Assembly: GCA_050692555.1 (NCBI GenBank)
Contig: JBOGVS010000040.1
Location: 1-25,619 of the forward strand
Reading direction: 5' to 3'
Length of the DNA stretch: 25,619 nucleotides
From: DAITPV01 sp050692555
GTDB taxonomy: Bacteria; Actinomycetota; UBA4738; CALAEC01
Position 1 is the stretch's first letter. The number at the start of each line of letters is the position of its first letter. The translations under genes were made by a program, and so were the position numbers. Positions 7,267 to 13,644 of the stretch are shown in pieces. The notes beneath the pieces were generated by a model. It had not been told where the DNA came from, searched no databases, and saw only the letters and a program-made list of their open reading frames with translations.

Positions 7267-9759
7267 CTACCCTCGCAGCTCTTCAACCAGTGCGGCGAAC
7301 TCCGCCGCCATCGAGGCAGAGGCCTCGGGCCCGTCGGCCTCCGCCCACACCCGGACCACGGGCTCCTGCGGATGCGGGATCACCAGGACCCAGTCCCGGC
7401 CCCGGTACGACTTCACCCCGTCGATGGTCACGGTGCGCTCGCCGTCGAGCCGTTCGACCAACCGGCGCATCACCGACCCCTTGGCCTCCCACGGGGTGGC
7501 CACGTCGACCCGGGCCACGTGGCTGGGGGGCAGGCCGTCGATCACCTCGGCCAGCGAGCGCTCGGTCCGGGCCAGCAGCTCGAGCAGCTTCACCAGGGCC
7601 ATGACCCCGTCGTAGGACGGAAGGAAGTCCGGGAAGATGTAACCGCCGCCCTCGGCGCCGGCGAACGCCACTTCCCCTTCCAGGCTGGCCGCTTCCAGCG
7701 CGGCGGGCGACACGGGGGTCCACACCACCCTGCCTCCTCGCGCGCCCACGATGTCCTCCACCACCCGCGAGGTGGTCACCGGGACCGCCACGGTGGGCTT
7801 GTCGGTCACCCGGGTGACCAGGTCGATGTATGCGAGGAGGGCCCGCTCCAGCCCCACCGGACGCGCCGCGTCGTCCACCAGCCGGATCCGCTCCCCCGTC
7901 GAGCTGATCAGCGCCCCGACGGTGGCGCCGCTGGAACGCACCAGGGCGGCCAGAGCCTCGGTGCTGGCGTCGGTCTCTTCTTCGGACAGCGCCGACTGCT
8001 CCTCGTCGAGCACCGCATTGATCGCCAGCACGTTTGCTCCCACCCGCCCCAGAACGATCGGCCCGGTGAGCACGGTCCCTCCGTACGAGTAGTCCATGAC
8101 CACCTTGGGAGCCGAGGCTCGGATCGCGACGGGGTCGACGGCATCGAGCACCCCGCTGAGGTAGTACTCCCGGCCCCGGGCCGGGAACGTGAGCTCCCCG
8201 ATCTCGTGATGGAACGCCCGCCGGAGGTCGTCTCGGAAGTAGTTCCGCTCGATCGTTCGCTGGCGGGGTGCATCGATGTCGATCCCCCGCTCGTCGAAGA
8301 ACTCGATCTGCACCGCCTGCGGATCGAACGGCGCGGTGCGCACCGACACCCCGCCGAGTGCTCGGGTGGAGCGGGCGTAGAACCGGGCCACCGGCACGGG
8401 AGCCAGCTCCAGGTCGTGACAGTCGACGCCGGCGGCGTTGAATCCCGCCACCATCGCTCGCTTGATCAACCGCGCGGACCGAGTGGCGTCCCGGCAGGCG
8501 GTGAGCACGGACTTCTTCGGGATCGAGGCGGCGAACGACAGGGCCAGCCGCATGGCCATCTCCGGGGTGATGTCGATGTTCACCAGCCCGGAGACCCCGC
8601 GTTCGCCGAACAGCCCCCGGGCCCCCCGGGTCTCCCACACGATGCTCTGCGTCACCAGGGCCCCGGCCTCGACGATCTTGAACGGGTACACCTTCACCCG
8701 CGGGCTGAGCACCGCGCCCTCCCCCACGTGGCTCTCGTCGGAGACCACCACACCTTCCTCCAGCCGGGCGCCGTGCTTCACGTCGGAGTTCTTCCCCAGG
8801 ACGCAGCCGCGAAGGGAGGCGGACGTGCCGATGTACGCGTTGTCGTGCACCACGGCGCGGTGCAGGAACGCACCGGACTTCACCACCACGCCCTTGCCCA
8901 GGACAGTGTGGGCGCGCAGCTCGGCGCCGGCCTCGACCCTGGAGTTCTCCCCGATGTACGAAGGGCCGTCGACCTTGGCCTCAGGGTCAACCTCCGCGCC
9001 CTCGCCCAGCCACACCCCGCCCTGCATCTCGAACCCCTTGAGCCTCACCCTCGCCTTCCGGTCGAGGATGTCGCGGTGGACGTTGAGGTAGGCGTCCAGG
9101 TTCCCCACGTCGGCCCAGTACCCCTCGGCGATGTGGCCGTACAGGGGAAGACCTTTCTCCTGAAGGAGGGGGAACAGATCGGCAGCGAAGTCGAACTCCT
9201 CGGCCGGAGGGACGTGGTTCAGGACCTCGGGCTCGAGGATGTAGATCCCCGTGTTCGCGGTGTCGCTGAACACCTCGCCCCACCCGGGCTTCTCCAGGAA
9301 GCGTTCCACGCGGCCCTCGTCGTCGCAGATCACGATGCCGAACTCCAGTGGGTTGTCCACGCGGTGGAGCACCACGGTGGCCGCTGCTTCCCGTTCCCGG
9401 TGGAGTTTGACCGCCGCGGAGAGGTCGATGTCGGTGACCGCGTCTCCCGAGATGACCAGGAACGTGTCGTCCAGGAACTGCTCGGCGTTCTTTACGCTGC
9501 CGGCGGTTCCGAGGGGCTCGTTTTCGGTGGCGTACACCATCGAGAGGCCCAGGTCGGAACCGTCGCCGAAGTAGTTGCGCACCACGCTGGCCAGGAACTG
9601 CACGGTGGCCACCACGTCGGTGAACCCGTGCTCCCGGAGGAGCATCAGGACGTGCTCCATCATCGGGCGCCCCACGATGGGAAGCATGGGTTTGGGCTGG
9701 TTGGACGTGAGGGGGCGGAGCCGCGTGCCCTGTCCTCCCGCCATGACCACGGCCTTCAT
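7267..9759 (-). CDS. Nucleotidyltransferase / left-handed helix / PMM-like fusion
   Basis: An 830-residue three-domain protein, the length of the long mannose-1-phosphate guanylyltransferase-like proteins of actinobacteria. Domain 1 (about residues 1-235) is a sugar-phosphate nucleotidyltransferase with an intact GGQGTRLRPLT loop, PKPMLP, and a GTAGS segment. Domain 2 (about 245-380) is a left-handed parallel beta-helix built of hexapeptide repeats. Domain 3 (about 385-830) has the fold pattern of phosphomannomutase/phosphoglucomutase, but the catalytic loops are altered: RTAPFDP in place of TASHNP, SSTGER in place of DGDxDR, GAEGGGY in place of GEESGH, and HPQEP in place of SGTEP. The likely reaction is NTP plus a sugar 1-phosphate (perhaps mannose or glucose) to an NDP-sugar; the substrate cannot be fixed from sequence. 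The ATG is preceded by TATGAT at 8 bases, suggesting a leaderless transcript that leads the operon into DUF881-sbp-DUF881. Confidence 0.92.
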   Translation of the reverse strand: MKAVVMAGGQGTRLRPLTSNQPKPMLPIVGRPMMEHVLMLLREHGFTDVVATVQFLASVVRNYFGDGSDLGLSMVYATENEPLGTAGSVKNAEQFLDDTFLVISGDAVTDIDLSAAVKLHREREAAATVVLHRVDNPLEFGIVICDDEGRVERFLEKPGWGEVFSDTANTGIYILEPEVLNHVPPAEEFDFAADLFPLLQEKGLPLYGHIAEGYWADVGNLDAYLNVHRDILDRKARVRLKGFEMQGGVWLGEGAEVDPEAKVDGPSYIGENSRVEAGAELRAHTVLGKGVVVKSGAFLHRAVVHDNAYIGTSASLRGCVLGKNSDVKHGARLEEGVVVSDESHVGEGAVLSPRVKVYPFKIVEAGALVTQSIVWETRGARGLFGERGVSGLVNIDITPEMAMRLALSFAASIPKKSVLTACRDATRSARLIKRAMVAGFNAAGVDCHDLELAPVPVARFYARSTRALGGVSVRTAPFDPQAVQIEFFDERGIDIDAPRQRTIERNYFRDDLRRAFHHEIGELTFPARGREYYLSGVLDAVDPVAIRASAPKVVMDYSYGGTVLTGPIVLGRVGANVLAINAVLDEEQSALSEEETDASTEALAALVRSSGATVGALISSTGERIRLVDDAARPVGLERALLAYIDLVTRVTDKPTVAVPVTTSRVVEDIVGARGGRVVWTPVSPAALEAASLEGEVAFAGAEGGGYIFPDFLPSYDGVMALVKLLELLARTERSLAEVIDGLPPSHVARVDVATPWEAKGSVMRRLVERLDGERTVTIDGVKSYRGRDWVLVIPHPQEPVVRVWAEADGPEASASMAAEFAALVEELRG

Positions 9760-9767
9760 CGGTGGTC

Positions 9768-9773
9768 ATCATA
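9768..9773 (-). promoter_or_regulatory. Candidate leaderless promoter -10 box for the NTase fusion
   Basis: TATGAT on the minus strand (5 of 6 to TATAAT), 8 bases before the ATG of the nucleotidyltransferase fusion. The gap after pgsA has no Shine-Dalgarno. It probably drives the operon that continues to gcvH. Confidence 0.6.
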
Positions 9774-9805
9774 GCCGCGAATCGGGCAAGCGGGACCTGA
9801 GCCCC

Positions 9806-10384
9806 TCAGGCGCGGCGAGCGGCGAACACGGTGCGCAGGTCGATGGCGTAGGCCGCGGCGGCGACGTAGTACTCGATGACCCCGACCGGGAAGACGGCCC
9901 ATCCGACTACCCGTGTGAAGTCGTCGAGCGGCAGGCCCGCGTTGCCCCAGGCGATCATGGGGATCGCCCACATGAGGATGAAGGTGGCCAGCTTGCCGAT
10001 CGGCCGGACCTCGATGCGCGGTCCGTGTGTCGTGGCCAGCCAGATCGCCGCGACGAGCACGACGGCGTCGCGGAACAGGATCACCGCGGCGGCCCACAGA
10101 GGGAACAGGTCCAGGGCCACGAACGTGATCAGCGCGGCGGCCATGGCCAGCCGATCGGCCAGGGGGTCGAGGAGCTTTCCCAGCTCGGTGACCTGGCCCG
10201 TCCGCCGGGCGATGTACCCGTCGACCCAGTCCGTGGACACCACCGCGGCCAGCAAGACGAAGCCCCAGAAGCGAGTGTCCTCCTCGACCAGGAGGAGGAC
10301 GAACGCCGGGATCAGCAGGATGCGGATCGCCGACAGCAGGTTCGGAACCGTGAGCACCCGCCGGGACGCCGCTTGCTCCACCAC
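9806..10384 (-). CDS. pgsA: CDP-alcohol phosphatidyltransferase (PgsA type)
   Basis: A 192-residue integral membrane enzyme of the CDP-alcohol phosphatidyltransferase family, which transfers a phosphatidyl group from CDP-diacylglycerol to an alcohol such as glycerol 3-phosphate. The full family signature D-x2-D-G-x2-A-R-x8-G-x3-D-x3-D is present from D52 to D77 (DWVDGYIAR, then G69, D73, D77). Several hydrophobic helices are visible, and the N-terminus VPNLLSAIRILLIPAFVLLL is typical. By position it equals PgsA2 (Rv1822) upstream of the DUF881 genes; whether the acceptor is glycerol phosphate or another alcohol is open. Two adjacent GTG codons (10382-10384 and 10379-10381) could be the start. 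A TACACT box 6 bases upstream and no Shine-Dalgarno point to a leaderless start. Confidence 0.92.
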   Translation of the reverse strand: MVEQAASRRVLTVPNLLSAIRILLIPAFVLLLVEEDTRFWGFVLLAAVVSTDWVDGYIARRTGQVTELGKLLDPLADRLAMAAALITFVALDLFPLWAAAVILFRDAVVLVAAIWLATTHGPRIEVRPIGKLATFILMWAIPMIAWGNAGLPLDDFTRVVGWAVFPVGVIEYYVAAAAYAIDLRTVFAARRA

Positions 10385-10869
10385 GCCCGGAGTGTAGCCG
10401 CGCGGAAGTAGCGGCCTCTATCCAGGGGAGCGGCCGCTACTTCTTTTTTCTTCGCCTTCGGCACCATCCTCAGCTCGATGTCCTTGGACAGGCTCGGCGC
10501 GCAGGTGTGGATATGGGTGGGAACGATCTCCGTGAAGCCCTCGTACTGGATGTACAGGACCTGGTCCTTCCCGGGCCTGCGCACGAACGTGTACTGGCCT
10601 CCGGCGTCGGTGACCGCCCGGGCGACCAGGCGGGGCCCCGTGACCTCCCGCCGGTACAGGAGCACGGTCTGGCCCGCATAGCAGACGGGATCGGGTCCCT
10701 TCAGCAGGCCGAAGATCGCGATCTTCTCCCGGCGCTCGGTGGCTCCCTTGGGCACCTTGAACCGGGACAGCGCGGTGGTAGCGATGACGTTGTGCGCGCT
10801 GGCCCCGCCGGCGAACAGCAGGAGCACCAGGATCGCTGCGGGCAGTAGAACGAGGCGGCGTGCGCCCAT
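10312..10869 (-). CDS. Secreted beta-sandwich-like protein, 3' end frame-disturbed
   Basis: A protein I do not recognise by name, 185 residues as read. A signal peptide is clear (residues 1-25, LLPAAILVLLLFAGGASA before His). The mature part looks like a small beta-sandwich (GQTVLLYRREVTGPRLVARA, then TDAGGQYTFVR), similar in pattern to carboxypeptidase-regulatory or Ig-like domains, with two cysteines (VCYAG and HTCAPS) that may pair. The ATG has GGAGGG about 7 bases upstream; open frame before it is not used. After the lysine run (VPKAKKK) the frame continues for about 40 odd, Arg/Cys-rich residues overlapping the first 73 bases of pgsA. If the A6 run (10444-10449) were A5, the protein would end at a TAG at 10437-10439, leaving a normal gap with the pgsA promoter in it. 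I judge the shorter form, about 143 residues, to be the real one. Confidence 0.7.
   Translation of the reverse strand: MGARRLVLLPAAILVLLLFAGGASAHNVIATTALSRFKVPKGATERREKIAIFGLLKGPDPVCYAGQTVLLYRREVTGPRLVARAVTDAGGQYTFVRRPGKDQVLYIQYEGFTEIVPTHIHTCAPSLSKDIELRMVPKAKKKEVAAAPLDRGRYFRAATLRAWWSKRRPGGCSRFRTCCRRSASC
10391..10396 (-). promoter_or_regulatory. Candidate leaderless promoter -10 box for pgsA
   Basis: TACACT on the minus strand, 6 bases before the first GTG and 9 before the second GTG of pgsA. It lies inside the overlapping 3' tail of the secreted-protein reading frame, which supports the view that this tail is not real coding sequence. Confidence 0.45.
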
Positions 10870-10909
10870 TGCCTTCCCTCCTTCGGGTCGGCGGGCGCGG
10901 GCTTCCGCA

Positions 10910-10938
10910 TTCTTAGCAAACGGGATGGGTGGAATCAA
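10910..10938 (-). promoter_or_regulatory. Candidate promoter for the secreted protein
   Basis: On the minus strand TTGATT (10933-10938) and TAAGAA (10910-10915) are separated by exactly 17 bases, about 40 bases upstream of the ATG at 10869. The -10 is weak but the pair is well spaced. It forms one half of a divergent 124-base promoter region shared with the coiled-coil gene. Confidence 0.45.
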
Positions 10939-10980
10939 TCACCCGAACCGATTTGTTTCGCCCCACCCGGACGGAGTCGG

Positions 10981-10986
10981 TACCCT
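10981..10986 (+). promoter_or_regulatory. Candidate leaderless promoter -10 box for coiled-coil gene
   Basis: TACCCT on the plus strand, 7 bases before the GTG at 10994, with no Shine-Dalgarno. It helps decide this start over earlier in-frame codons, because upstream the frame runs antisense through the secreted-protein gene. Confidence 0.45.
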
Positions 10987-10993
10987 TGGACTC

Positions 10994-11746
10994 GTGGCCG
11001 ACATCGAGAAGGACATCGACCGCCTCTACGAGGTTCCGCCCGAGGAGTTCACTGCTCGCCGCGAGGAGCTGGCCAAATCACTGAAGGAGCAAGGAGACGC
11101 CGACCGGGCCAAGGAAGTGAAGGCCCTCCGCAAGCCGACCGTGGTGGCCTGGGCCCTGAACCAGCTCCCCCGCCGCCACGCGAAGGAGGTCAAGAAGCTC
11201 GTCGAAGCCGGCGAGGCCCTCCGCGGAGCTCAACGCAAGGCGATGTCGGGAGTGAAGGACGCGGGGTTCCGAGATGCGTCGGAGCTCCGCCGCCAGGCGG
11301 TACTCGAGCTGACCCGTAAGGCTGTAGCGCTGGTGGAAGGACGCGGCGGTCAGGGGGCGGCGGAGAAGATCGCCCTGACGCTGGAGACCGCCTCGGTCGA
11401 CGAGGAGGCCGCTGAACAGCTCCAGGCCGGCCGATTCTCAAAGGAGGTCACGGGGGGCTCAGGTTTCGACGCGATCCAGGGCTTCGAAGTGATCGCTGGC
11501 GGCCCCGAAGCGGAGGCCCAAGCAGAAGCGGATACCGCTCGCCGCGAGGTGGAAGCCGCCAAGCGCGAAGCCGAGAAGGCCGAAGCCGAAGCCCGCCGCG
11601 CCGCCATGCGCGCCGACACCCTCGAGAACGACGCCAAAGAAGCCGCTCGCCGCGCCAAGGAAGCCCGCACCCAAGCCGATCGGCTGGCGAAAGCTGCTCG
11701 CAAGGCCGTCGCACAGGCTCAGACGCTCAGAGGAGCAACGAAATAA
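10994..11746 (+). CDS. Ala/Glu/Lys-rich coiled-coil protein of unknown function
   Basis: A cytoplasmic protein of 250 residues without signal peptide or membrane segment; I do not recognise a named family, though proteins with a similar N-terminus (DID-LY-xP-EEFTARREELAK) occur in actinobacteria as hypotheticals. The N-terminal part (about residues 1-60) contains KEVKALRKPTVVAWALNQL, a conserved-looking helical motif. The middle is helical and the C-terminal third (about 175-247) is a long, highly charged coiled coil of Ala, Glu, Arg and Lys (AEAQAEADTARREVEAAKRE). A structural or nucleoid-associated role is possible but unsupported. It is the first plus-strand gene left of the junction region and is divergent from the secreted-protein gene. 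The GTG start is preceded by TACCCT at 7 bases; a longer reading upstream is antisense to another gene. Confidence 0.82.
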   Translation: MADIEKDIDRLYEVPPEEFTARREELAKSLKEQGDADRAKEVKALRKPTVVAWALNQLPRRHAKEVKKLVEAGEALRGAQRKAMSGVKDAGFRDASELRRQAVLELTRKAVALVEGRGGQGAAEKIALTLETASVDEEAAEQLQAGRFSKEVTGGSGFDAIQGFEVIAGGPEAEAQAEADTARREVEAAKREAEKAEAEARRAAMRADTLENDAKEAARRAKEARTQADRLAKAARKAVAQAQTLRGATK

Positions 11747-11833
11747 CGAACACCCGTAGATCGGGTCCCGCGGCCTCGTAAACACTCTGGGCAATTGTTC
11801 AGCCACCCCGACCCGCCGGTCCTTCCCTCCCTG

Positions 11834-11839
11834 TAGGAT
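11834..11839 (+). promoter_or_regulatory. Candidate leaderless promoter -10 box for the antitoxin
   Basis: TAGGAT on the plus strand, 9 bases before the ATG at 11849, with no Shine-Dalgarno. A TTGTTC at 11795-11800 is too far upstream to be its -35. If the antitoxin represses its own operon, its operator should overlap this site; that is inference. Confidence 0.4.
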
Positions 11840-11848
11840 GCTTCCGTC

Positions 11849-12520
11849 ATGGGCTCCGACCTCCCCGCCGGAGCGGCCTACACAGCTGATCGGGCGGCCG
11901 CGCTCGCCGGAATTCCGAAGAGCACTCTCCATTACTGGGACAGGAGCGGGATCTGGGCCCCCAGTATCTCCCGCACCAAGATCAAGCGGTGGTCGTTTGC
12001 GGATCTACTCGCCCTGCGACTCATCGATTGGCTTAGGCACGACAAGCCGGAGGAGAAGATCCCAAAAACGTCAATGAGAAAGATTCGGCAGGCTCTGAGC
12101 ACCGTCGAAGCATTTGGTGAGCGAGTTGAGGATCGAAGTGTGAAGGTTAGCGTCGACCACTCCGGGCGTGTCGTCCTCAACGTACAGGGCCACGCTGTTG
12201 TTCCACTTGGGCATGGATTCGCACAGAGCCTCACGGACCCGGCCGGACTGGATCTGGTTGACGAATGGAAAGTGCACAAGGCAGTTCGAGGGCCTCATCT
12301 GTTCCAACCAAGGCCGTCGCTCAGAATCATCCCCGGCAAGCTCTCTGGGGTGCCGCACGCTCTTGGAACACGCATCCCCAGCCGAATGGTCTGGTCGCTT
12401 CGGCGCCAAGGCTTCGAAACAGGCGACATAATCGAGCTCTATCCGAGGCTGACGCCTGAGAGCGTCGAGGACGCTATCGACCTAGAGGATGAGCTCGAGC
12501 GCAACCTCACCGCCGCCTAG
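11849..12520 (+). CDS. Antitoxin: MerR-like HTH plus DUF433 domain
   Basis: A 223-residue protein with two recognisable ends. Residues about 8-60 form a MerR-like helix-turn-helix (YTADRAAALAGIPKSTLHYW, then WSFADLLALRLIDWLR). Residues about 155-220 match DUF433: PGKLSGVPHALGTRIPSRMV, then GDIIELYPRLTPESVEDAID. The middle (about 85-150) is beta-rich and unassigned. DUF433 proteins were predicted as antitoxins paired with PIN-like (DUF5615/Mut7-C-type) toxins, and the next gene is such a PIN-like protein overlapping by 32 bases, which supports a type II toxin-antitoxin pair. The HTH suggests it also binds its own promoter. Base composition and codon use are visibly less GC-rich than in the surrounding housekeeping genes, pointing to horizontal acquisition. 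A simple MerR activator is the alternative, but the DUF433 end and partner argue against it. Confidence 0.85.
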   Translation: MGSDLPAGAAYTADRAAALAGIPKSTLHYWDRSGIWAPSISRTKIKRWSFADLLALRLIDWLRHDKPEEKIPKTSMRKIRQALSTVEAFGERVEDRSVKVSVDHSGRVVLNVQGHAVVPLGHGFAQSLTDPAGLDLVDEWKVHKAVRGPHLFQPRPSLRIIPGKLSGVPHALGTRIPSRMVWSLRRQGFETGDIIELYPRLTPESVEDAIDLEDELERNLTAA

Positions 12521-12954
12521 CGCGATCTTCGTACTGGACGAGAACTTCCCCCAACCGATTCGGCGCGACGATTCTGCGCAAGGCGATCCAAAAAAGGTTA
12601 TCGATGGAAATCAAGGTACTTGAGGAGATTGACTCCGCACTCTTCGGCTTCCACGATCACGACCTCATCCGAGCCCTTGATGCCCGCGGCATCGAAGGTC
12701 TGCTTATCTGTGACGACGCAATGGTTTTTCGGCCCGAAGTCCAGCGCGCCATTCTTGACACGGGGTTCAGCGTCGTAACGTGCCGCCGGGCTGGAGACGA
12801 CCCAATCTACGCCACGGGCCTCGTTCTTGTTCACCTTCGCGAGATCGGAACGGAGCATCGTCGCGGGCAGGATCAAATCTGGCGGCTTGGTGCCGCATCG
12901 GCAAAGTCTGTGTCGGTCGCCGAGCATCGCGCGCAGAGAGGTAGTGAGAGCTAA
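12489..12954 (+). CDS. PIN-like toxin, reading frame broken at an A6 run
   Basis: The partner of the DUF433 antitoxin, with its reading frame split. One frame begins at ATG 12489, inside the antitoxin gene, and carries the PIN-like first strand IFVLDENFPQPI (about residues 13-24) before ending at a TGA. A second frame, open from ATG 12604 to TAA 12954 (116 residues), carries the rest: FHDHDLIRALDARG, LLICDDAM, and a C-terminal ATGLVLVHLREI segment. Removing one A from the A6 run at 12590-12595 joins the two into one protein of about 154 residues with a normal spacing between the LDEN and HDHDL acidic motifs. PIN-fold toxins are metal-dependent RNases acting on tRNA or mRNA; that activity is inferred. 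The break could be a real inactivation, a sequencing error, or transcriptional slippage. If only the second frame is made, the first catalytic Asp is lost. Confidence 0.72.
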
Positions 12955-12985
12955 CTGATGCCCGCGGTGCGATCTTGTCGGGCCA

Positions 12986-13294
12986 TCACTCCAGCTTTCC
13001 GAACAGCTCCTCACTGATGTCACCTTCAATCTCGCGCTGACAGTGGGGGCAGACCGTGGCCTCCAGCTTGATCGACTCTCGACAGTGAGGACACTCGCGG
13101 CGCATATGTCCGGGACGATAAGCTGGCGGCTTGACAATAGCGACGACCAGTAGCCCGATAGGGCCGAGTAGAAGGCCCCACAAGAAGCCCGATAAGAAGT
13201 ACCCGCCCCTCCCTTGTCGAACCAAGGCAGCCGCGACGGAGAAGACCAGCGCATCGACGAATAGGAGCAGTCCAATGACGTCCGCGTCCGTCAT
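12986..13294 (-). CDS. Small membrane protein with C-terminal zinc ribbon
   Basis: A 102-residue protein of unknown function. Two transmembrane helices are visible (VIGLLLFVDALVFSVAAALV, about residues 5-24, and the GFLWGLLLGPIGLLVVAIVK region, about 34-53). A cytoplasmic zinc ribbon follows with CPHC (about 67-70) and CPHC (about 82-85), and an acidic tail. The chosen ATG at 13292-13294 has AAAGGAG about 8 bases upstream; a longer frame starting at 13333 would run through that ribosome site. It converges on the toxin gene with 31 bases between stops and lies downstream of tRNA-Pro. Similar two-helix zinc-ribbon proteins are common hypotheticals. A link with the toxin-antitoxin pair is not supported by anything except proximity. 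Confidence 0.78.
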   Translation of the reverse strand: MTDADVIGLLLFVDALVFSVAAALVRQGRGGYFLSGFLWGLLLGPIGLLVVAIVKPPAYRPGHMRRECPHCRESIKLEATVCPHCQREIEGDISEELFGKLE

Positions 13295-13369
13295 CGCTCG
13301 TCTCCTTTCAAACGACAGACTCGGAAGAGACACCCGTCAAAGCTCGCGGGCACTCCTCTACTTCTACAG

Positions 13370-13444
13370 TCGGGCCGGGCGGATTCGAACCGCCGACCTC
13401 TTGACCCCCAGTCAAGCGCGCTAACCAAGCTGCGCCACGGCCCG
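13370..13444 (-). tRNA. tRNA-Pro (anticodon GGG)
   Basis: On the minus strand the sequence folds into a complete cloverleaf: a 7-pair acceptor stem (CGGGCCG with CGGCCCG), a D arm (GCGC...GCGC), an anticodon stem CTTGA/TCAAG with loop CTGGGGG giving anticodon GGG (reads CCC), and a T arm GGCGG-TTCGAAT-CCGCC. The discriminator base is A and no CCA is encoded. The first pair C1-G72 is characteristic of bacterial tRNA-Pro. A TAACAT box at 13460-13465 could be its -10. The integrase lies on its 5' side, which is unusual for an element integrated at the tRNA 3' end. Confidence 0.95.
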
Positions 13445-13486
13445 AGTGCTCTGACCAGCATGTTACTGGATGGCAGCGACAATTAT

Positions 13487-13517
13487 GGGGGAGCTGGGGG
13501 AGCATGGGGGCTCCCCC
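13487..13517. repeat. Inverted repeat GGGGGAGC with extra direct copy
   Basis: GGGGGAGC at 13496-13503 pairs perfectly with GCTCCCCC at 13510-13517 across a 6-base loop, and a further direct copy lies at 13487-13494. There is no T-run on either strand, so an intrinsic terminator is doubtful. Its place between the tRNA and the integrase fits a protein-binding site, for example for an excisionase or the integrase arm domain; this is inference. Confidence 0.5.
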
Positions 13518-13532
13518 AAAATGGGTCGATTT

Positions 13533-13563
13533 CCGAAGATCCTTCGGAGGCCGAAGATCCTTC
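13533..13563. repeat. Two 13-base direct repeats, 18-base period
   Basis: CCGAAGATCCTTC occurs at 13533-13545 and again at 13551-13563. The pair lies about 80 bases upstream of the integrase start. Tyrosine integrases with an N-terminal arm-binding domain use short direct repeats of this size, so these are candidate arm-type sites; no experiment supports it here. Confidence 0.5.
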
Positions 13564-13644
13564 AGGCCCTCAAAGGGACCGTGGATTTGTCACTACCCAG
13601 ACCTAGAGTCGACCCACCTATGAAGGTGGCGGGCCCGGCTCGCC

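Noticed and set aside
6685..9774. Plus-strand open frame of 1029 codons opposite the nucleotidyltransferase fusion
   Set aside because: It is a shadow of the minus-strand gene: high third-position GC keeps the antisense frame open. Its translation has no recognisable domain and is rich in Gly, His, Arg and Pro. The same applies to the 870-codon frame at 3657-6269, the 733-codon frame at 1200-3401 and the 761-codon frame at 23137-25422.
11747..11848. Duplicated tRNA-Pro end as a far attachment site
   Set aside because: I looked on both sides of the island (11747-11848 and around 14728) for a copy of the tRNA 3' end and saw none, so no element boundary can be drawn.
12164..12300. Minus-strand small frames opposite the antitoxin gene
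   Set aside because: They are shorter than the plus-strand gene, have no domain, and the plus-strand protein has clear HTH and DUF433 motifs.
12590..12596. A-AAA-AAG heptamer in phase with the first toxin frame, like the dnaX -1 frameshift site
   Set aside because: A -1 shift there leads into a frame that is not PIN-like; the toxin needs a +1 shift (or loss of one A). So classical -1 programmed frameshifting does not explain the break.
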